Of a stretch of DNA of 64,000 bases, positions 61,190-64,000 are shown in pieces. A model generated the notes under the pieces. The model did not search any database and had not been told where the DNA came from. It saw nothing but the letters and a program-made list of their open reading frames with translations. This DNA comes from Sulfitobacter marinus (GTDB lineage: Bacteria > Pseudomonadota > Alphaproteobacteria > Rhodobacterales > Rhodobacteraceae). Both the position numbers and the translations under genes were made by a program. Location of the stretch: positions 372,001-436,000 of the forward strand of contig NZ_FPAJ01000001.1 of assembly GCF_900116285.1 (NCBI RefSeq), written 5' to 3'. Position 1 is the stretch's first letter. Each line of letters starts with the position of its first letter.

Positions 61190-61596
61190 GTTATGCCATA
61201 TCAGGACCATTGCAGCAGGCGGTATTTGCGGCTCTTTCGGCGGATCTTGCGCTGACCGATCTGGTCGGGACGGATATCTTTGATGCCGGACCCGTGGGGG
61301 ATGTACCGCCACTATATGTGCGCCTAGGCGACGAAGACGTGCGCGATGCCTCGGACGGGAGCGGCGCGGGGGCGGTGCACCAGTTTGGTATTGCCATCGT
61401 CAGCGCAGCCCCGGGGTTTGCAGATGCCAAACAGGTTGCAGGGGCAATCAGTGATGTTCTGCACAACGCGGATCTGACGCTGAGCAAGGGGCATCTGGTG
61501 AGCCTGCAATTCTCTCGTGCGACGGCTAAATATGTCGCCGCCGCTCAGGTTCGCCAAATCGACATGCAGTTTCGCGCACGTGTGCAGGACGGCTGA
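61186..61596 (+). CDS. GTA tail terminator, DUF3168 (g8)
   Basis: Protein of 136 residues from ATG 61186 (ATGA overlap with g7). LQQAVFAALSADLALTDLVG, VPPLYVRLGDEDVRDASDGSG and LVSLQFSRATAKYVAAAQVRQIDMQFRARV match DUF3168 tail-terminator proteins, which end tail-tube growth and join the tail to the head. Confidence 0.9.
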   Translation: MSYAISGPLQQAVFAALSADLALTDLVGTDIFDAGPVGDVPPLYVRLGDEDVRDASDGSGAGAVHQFGIAIVSAAPGFADAKQVAGAISDVLHNADLTLSKGHLVSLQFSRATAKYVAAAQVRQIDMQFRARVQDG

Positions 61597-61632
61597 GGCA
61601 ACACCCGACATTCATTTTCAAGGAGAACCCAG

Positions 61633-62073
61633 ATGACAGTTCAAGCAGGTAAAGACCTTTTGGTTAAAGTGGACATGACAAGTGATGGCCAGTTCGAAAC
61701 CATCGCGGGCCTGCGCGCCACGCGCATCAGTTTCAACGCTGAACCGGTCGAGGTCACATCGTTGGACAGCAATGGTGGATGGCGTGAGCTTCTGGCCGGT
61801 GCTGGTGTGCGATCTGCTGCGATCAGCGGGTCGGGCGTGTTTCGCGACGCTGGCACGGACGAGCGTGCGCGCCAGTTGTTTTTCGATGGGCTGACCCCCG
61901 ATTTCCAGATCGTCATCCCCAGCTTTGGCATTATCGAAGGCCCGTTTCAGGTTGCCGCGATTGAATACGGCGGATCGCTAAATGGCGAGGCTACCTATGA
62001 GATCAGCATGCAGTCGGCGGGGGAATTGGTCTTTACCCCCGATGTGGTCGTTGACCCGGGCACCGGGGCATAG
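61633..62073 (+). CDS. GTA major tail protein, TP901-1 family (g9)
   Basis: Tail-tube subunit of 146 residues (AAGGAGAACC upstream). AGKDLLVKVDMTSDGQFETIAGLRATRISFN and the loop VTSLDSNGGWRELLAGAGVRSA are typical, and the end is YEISMQSAGELVF. Its polymer makes the short flexible tail. Confidence 0.93.
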   Translation: MTVQAGKDLLVKVDMTSDGQFETIAGLRATRISFNAEPVEVTSLDSNGGWRELLAGAGVRSAAISGSGVFRDAGTDERARQLFFDGLTPDFQIVIPSFGIIEGPFQVAAIEYGGSLNGEATYEISMQSAGELVFTPDVVVDPGTGA

Positions 62074-62077
62074 GCGC

Positions 62078-62392
62078 ATGGCAAATCCGTGGAGGGGGGA
62101 TGTCGCGCTTGTCGTTGACGGGCAACGCCATGTGGCGCGTCTGACGCTGGGGGCCTTGGCCGAGTTGGAGGATACGCTGGAAGAGCCGTCCTTGATGGCG
62201 CTGGTCGAGCGGTTTGAAAGCAACCGTTTCTCAAGCCGCGACGTATTGCGTCTGTTGGTGGCGGGCTTGCGCGGAGGCGGGGTCGAGACGTCCGAAGACG
62301 CCTTGGGACAGGCGCAGATTGACGGTGGCCCCATGGGCGCTGCTAAAGCCGCCGCTGAGCTGTTGGCCCGTGCGTTTGTGGTGCCTGCGTGA
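62078..62392 (+). CDS. GTA tail assembly protein (g10)
   Basis: Protein of 104 residues from ATG 62078, four bases after g9; the frame extends up but only as a shadow of g9. WRGDVALVVDGQRHVARLTLGALAELEDTL is the PF11836-type tail-assembly-chaperone core. It is GTGA-coupled to the next small gene. Confidence 0.88.
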   Translation: MANPWRGDVALVVDGQRHVARLTLGALAELEDTLEEPSLMALVERFESNRFSSRDVLRLLVAGLRGGGVETSEDALGQAQIDGGPMGAAKAAAELLARAFVVPA

Positions 62393-62598
62393 CAGGCCCG
62401 AAGGGTCTTGATTGGCCTGCCATGATGCGGGCCGGTCTTAAGGAGTTGGGGCTGACGCCTGCTGATTTCTGGGCGCTGACTCCGGCAGAGTTGCAGCTGA
62501 TGCTGGGCACGGCGGGGGCGCAAACGCCGTTACTAAGCGATGGATTGTCGGCGTTGATGGCCGCCTATCCCGACACATCGGAAGGGAACGAAAAATGA
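62389..62598 (+). CDS. GTA tail assembly chaperone partner (g10.1, TIGR02216)
   Basis: Protein of 69 residues, GTG start. DWPAMMRAGLKELGLTPADFWALTPAELQLML is the rcc01693-family signature. Phages often make two chaperone forms by frameshifting between such genes; here they are two frames with a four-base overlap. Coupled to the tape measure gene. Confidence 0.87.
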   Translation: MTGPKGLDWPAMMRAGLKELGLTPADFWALTPAELQLMLGTAGAQTPLLSDGLSALMAAYPDTSEGNEK

Positions 62599-63251
62599 CA
62601 GATAATGGGTTTGAGGGTCTTGAGGACGGGGCCGAGAGGCTGAACACCACATTGGCAGAGACCAGCAGCTTGGTCTCTGGCTTTGATGGCGAATTGCGCC
62701 GGATGCGCACGGCGATCGCCGGAACAGGCAGGGATGTTGCCACGCTGGAAAAGGGGCTGAGCCGGGGTCTGCGCCGCGCCTTTGATGGGATCGCGTTTGA
62801 TGGGATGAAACTGTCCGATGCGCTGTCCACCGTCGCGCGTTCTATGGCCGACACGACTTATAACGCGGCGATCAAACCGGTTTCCGATCACGTCGGCGGG
62901 ATGATCAGCCAAGGCGTCGGGTCGCTTGTTCAGGGTATTTTGCCATTTGCCAATGGCGCACCGTTTTCCCAAGGCAAGGTTATGCCCTTTGCCCAAGGCG
63001 GCATCGTGAGCAGCGCGACAGCGTTCGGAATGCGCGGCGGCATGGGCGTGATGGGAGAGGCGGGGCCAGAAGCCATCATGCCGCTGGCGCGTGGCCCTGA
63101 CGGGAAGCTGGGGGTGAAGGGCAGCGGCGGCGGAGGCACAACCGTGGTTATGAATATCTCGACCCCGGATGTGCAGGGTTTTCAACGCAGCCAAAGCCAG
63201 GTTGCAGCACAGATGTCGCGGGCGCTGAGCAGCGGCAACCGCAACCGGTAA
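62595..63251 (+). CDS. GTA tape measure protein (g11)
   Basis: Very short tape measure of 218 residues, as in R. capsulatus GTA, predicting a short tail. LADTSSLVSGFDGELRRMR-like helices at the start, then VARSMADTTYNAAIKPVSDHVGGMI, and the Gly-rich phage-like FAQGGIVSSATAFGMRGGMG with GEAGPEAIMPLARGPDGKLG. ATGA coupling upstream. Confidence 0.9.
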   Translation: MTDNGFEGLEDGAERLNTTLAETSSLVSGFDGELRRMRTAIAGTGRDVATLEKGLSRGLRRAFDGIAFDGMKLSDALSTVARSMADTTYNAAIKPVSDHVGGMISQGVGSLVQGILPFANGAPFSQGKVMPFAQGGIVSSATAFGMRGGMGVMGEAGPEAIMPLARGPDGKLGVKGSGGGGTTVVMNISTPDVQGFQRSQSQVAAQMSRALSSGNRNR

Positions 63252-63263
63252 AGGAGCGCCGAC

Positions 63264-63896
63264 ATGAATTTCCATGATGTTCAATTTCCACCTTCCCTCA
63301 GCTTTGGGTCCGTTGGTGGCCCGCAGCGGCGGACGGATGTTGTCACGCTCGCAAACGGGTTCGAGGAACGCAATACGCCATGGTCGCATTCGCGGCGGGT
63401 GTATGATGCGGGGCTTGGCATGCGGTCAATTGACGATTTGCAGGCGCTGACGGGGTTTTTCGAGGCGCGGTTTGGTCAGATGTACGGCTTTCGTTGGAAG
63501 GATTGGTCTGATTTCAAATCGTGCCGCTCTGCCCTTGAGGTTGCCTTTGACGATCAGGTGCTTGGGTTTGGCGACGGCGTTCAAACCGATTTCCAGCTGG
63601 TGAAAATTTACGAGTCCGGTGATCACAGCTATTTGCGCCCCATTGCCAAGCCGGTGCAGGGAACCGTGCGTGTTGGTATTGAACAAGACGAGCTGCAAGA
63701 GGGGATCGATTACGAGATCGACACCACCACCGGAATCGTCCGTTTCGACAACGCACCCGGCAGTGAACTGGTCGTGTCGGCGGGTTTTGAATTCGATGTT
63801 CCGGTACGTTTTGACACGGATCGCATCCTGGTGAGCGTCGCCAGTTTTCAGGCCGGACAAGTACCCAATGTCCCAGTGATCGAGGTGCGTGGCTGA
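63264..63896 (+). CDS. GTA distal tail protein, DUF2460 (g12)
   Basis: Protein of 210 residues. FHDVQFPPSLSFGSVGGPQRRTDVVTL and EARFGQMYGFRWKDWSDFKS are DUF2460 (TIGR02217) marks, and GIDYEIDTTTGIVRFDNAPG follows. It forms the ring joining tube and baseplate. The stop overlaps the g13 start (TGATG). Confidence 0.93.
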   Translation: MNFHDVQFPPSLSFGSVGGPQRRTDVVTLANGFEERNTPWSHSRRVYDAGLGMRSIDDLQALTGFFEARFGQMYGFRWKDWSDFKSCRSALEVAFDDQVLGFGDGVQTDFQLVKIYESGDHSYLRPIAKPVQGTVRVGIEQDELQEGIDYEIDTTTGIVRFDNAPGSELVVSAGFEFDVPVRFDTDRILVSVASFQAGQVPNVPVIEVRG

Positions 63897-64000
63897 TGTT
63901 TGAATTTAATGCAGAGCTGGATGCCCATCTGAAATCCGGCATGACTTCACTTTGTCATGCATGGTCGATCCGCAGGCGCGACGGGATTGTGCTTGGATTC
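63896..64000 (+). CDS. GTA hub protein, DUF2163 (g13), cut by window end
   Basis: Only the first 35 codons are in the window: FEFNAELDAHLKSGMTSLCH, then AWSIRRRDGIVLGF. LCHAWSIRRRDG fits the start of DUF2163 (TIGR02218) baseplate hub proteins, and position after DUF2460 agrees. The rest of the GTA cluster (g14, g15) should follow. Confidence 0.87.
   Translation, partial: MFEFNAELDAHLKSGMTSLCHAWSIRRRDGIVLGF

Overview
The window looks like the chromosome of an alphaproteobacterium of the order Rhodobacterales (roseobacter type). The main reasons are a gene-transfer-agent (GTA) cluster in the Rhodobacter capsulatus order beginning directly after mltG, a zur-znuCB/znuA zinc island, an accBC-aat group, an NDUFA12 homologue, a GapR (DUF2312) gene and a ScfR-type regulator. 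Almost every base is coding, and many start and stop codons overlap (ATGA, TGATG, GTGA). I saw no rRNA, tRNA, CRISPR array, integrase or insertion sequence.

Layout. 1-13992: a plus-strand catabolic block for tryptophan through anthranilate. It holds 2-aminobenzoyl-CoA monooxygenase/reductase (cut by the window edge), an SDR, a MarR regulator, a crotonase, an acyl-CoA dehydrogenase, an aryl-CoA ligase, kynA, kynU, a complete LIV-type ABC transporter and a RidA protein. 14003-18596: zinc uptake (znuB, znuC, zur against znuA, with Zur-box-like palindromes between) and an ArsP-like permease with its ArsR repressor. 18732-23154: PhoX phosphatase, clpP, clpX. 23307-28199: a second RidA, a DUF4760 membrane protein, NDUFA12, a decayed mlaD, a DUF2155 protein, aat, accC, accB.

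28349-36757: an acyl-CoA ligase, a second LIV-type ABC operon on the minus strand, and a divergent ScfR-type regulator. 36877-41472: a receiver-only response regulator, a two-helix membrane protein, an SLC5-type transporter/histidine-kinase fusion, and a FliM/FliN-like protein. 41481-43125: sulfur-related BLH and paired YeeE/YedE proteins. 43232-48004: gapR, tig, a lytic transglycosylase, rpsF-rpsR-rplI, yceI. 48080-54816: a cytochrome b561-YceI fusion, then fabD, fabG, acpP, a GNAT protein, fabF, mltG. 54895-64000: the GTA structural operon from the small terminase to the start of the DUF2163 hub protein, intact as far as the window goes.

The most interesting points are: (1) a strong promoter followed about 20 bp later by a near-perfect intrinsic terminator in the GTA leader, which suggests attenuation or a leader small RNA; (2) a tryptophan/anthranilate-CoA operon ending in a RidA that could act on the enamine made by its own ring-reducing enzyme; (3) an SLC5-histidine kinase with a coupled two-helix partner and a receiver-only regulator; (4) an ArsR with a C-terminal Cys-Cys pair next to an ArsP-like permease; (5) an internally deleted mlaD whose two ends are still readable; (6) paired hairpin repeats at convergent gene ends.
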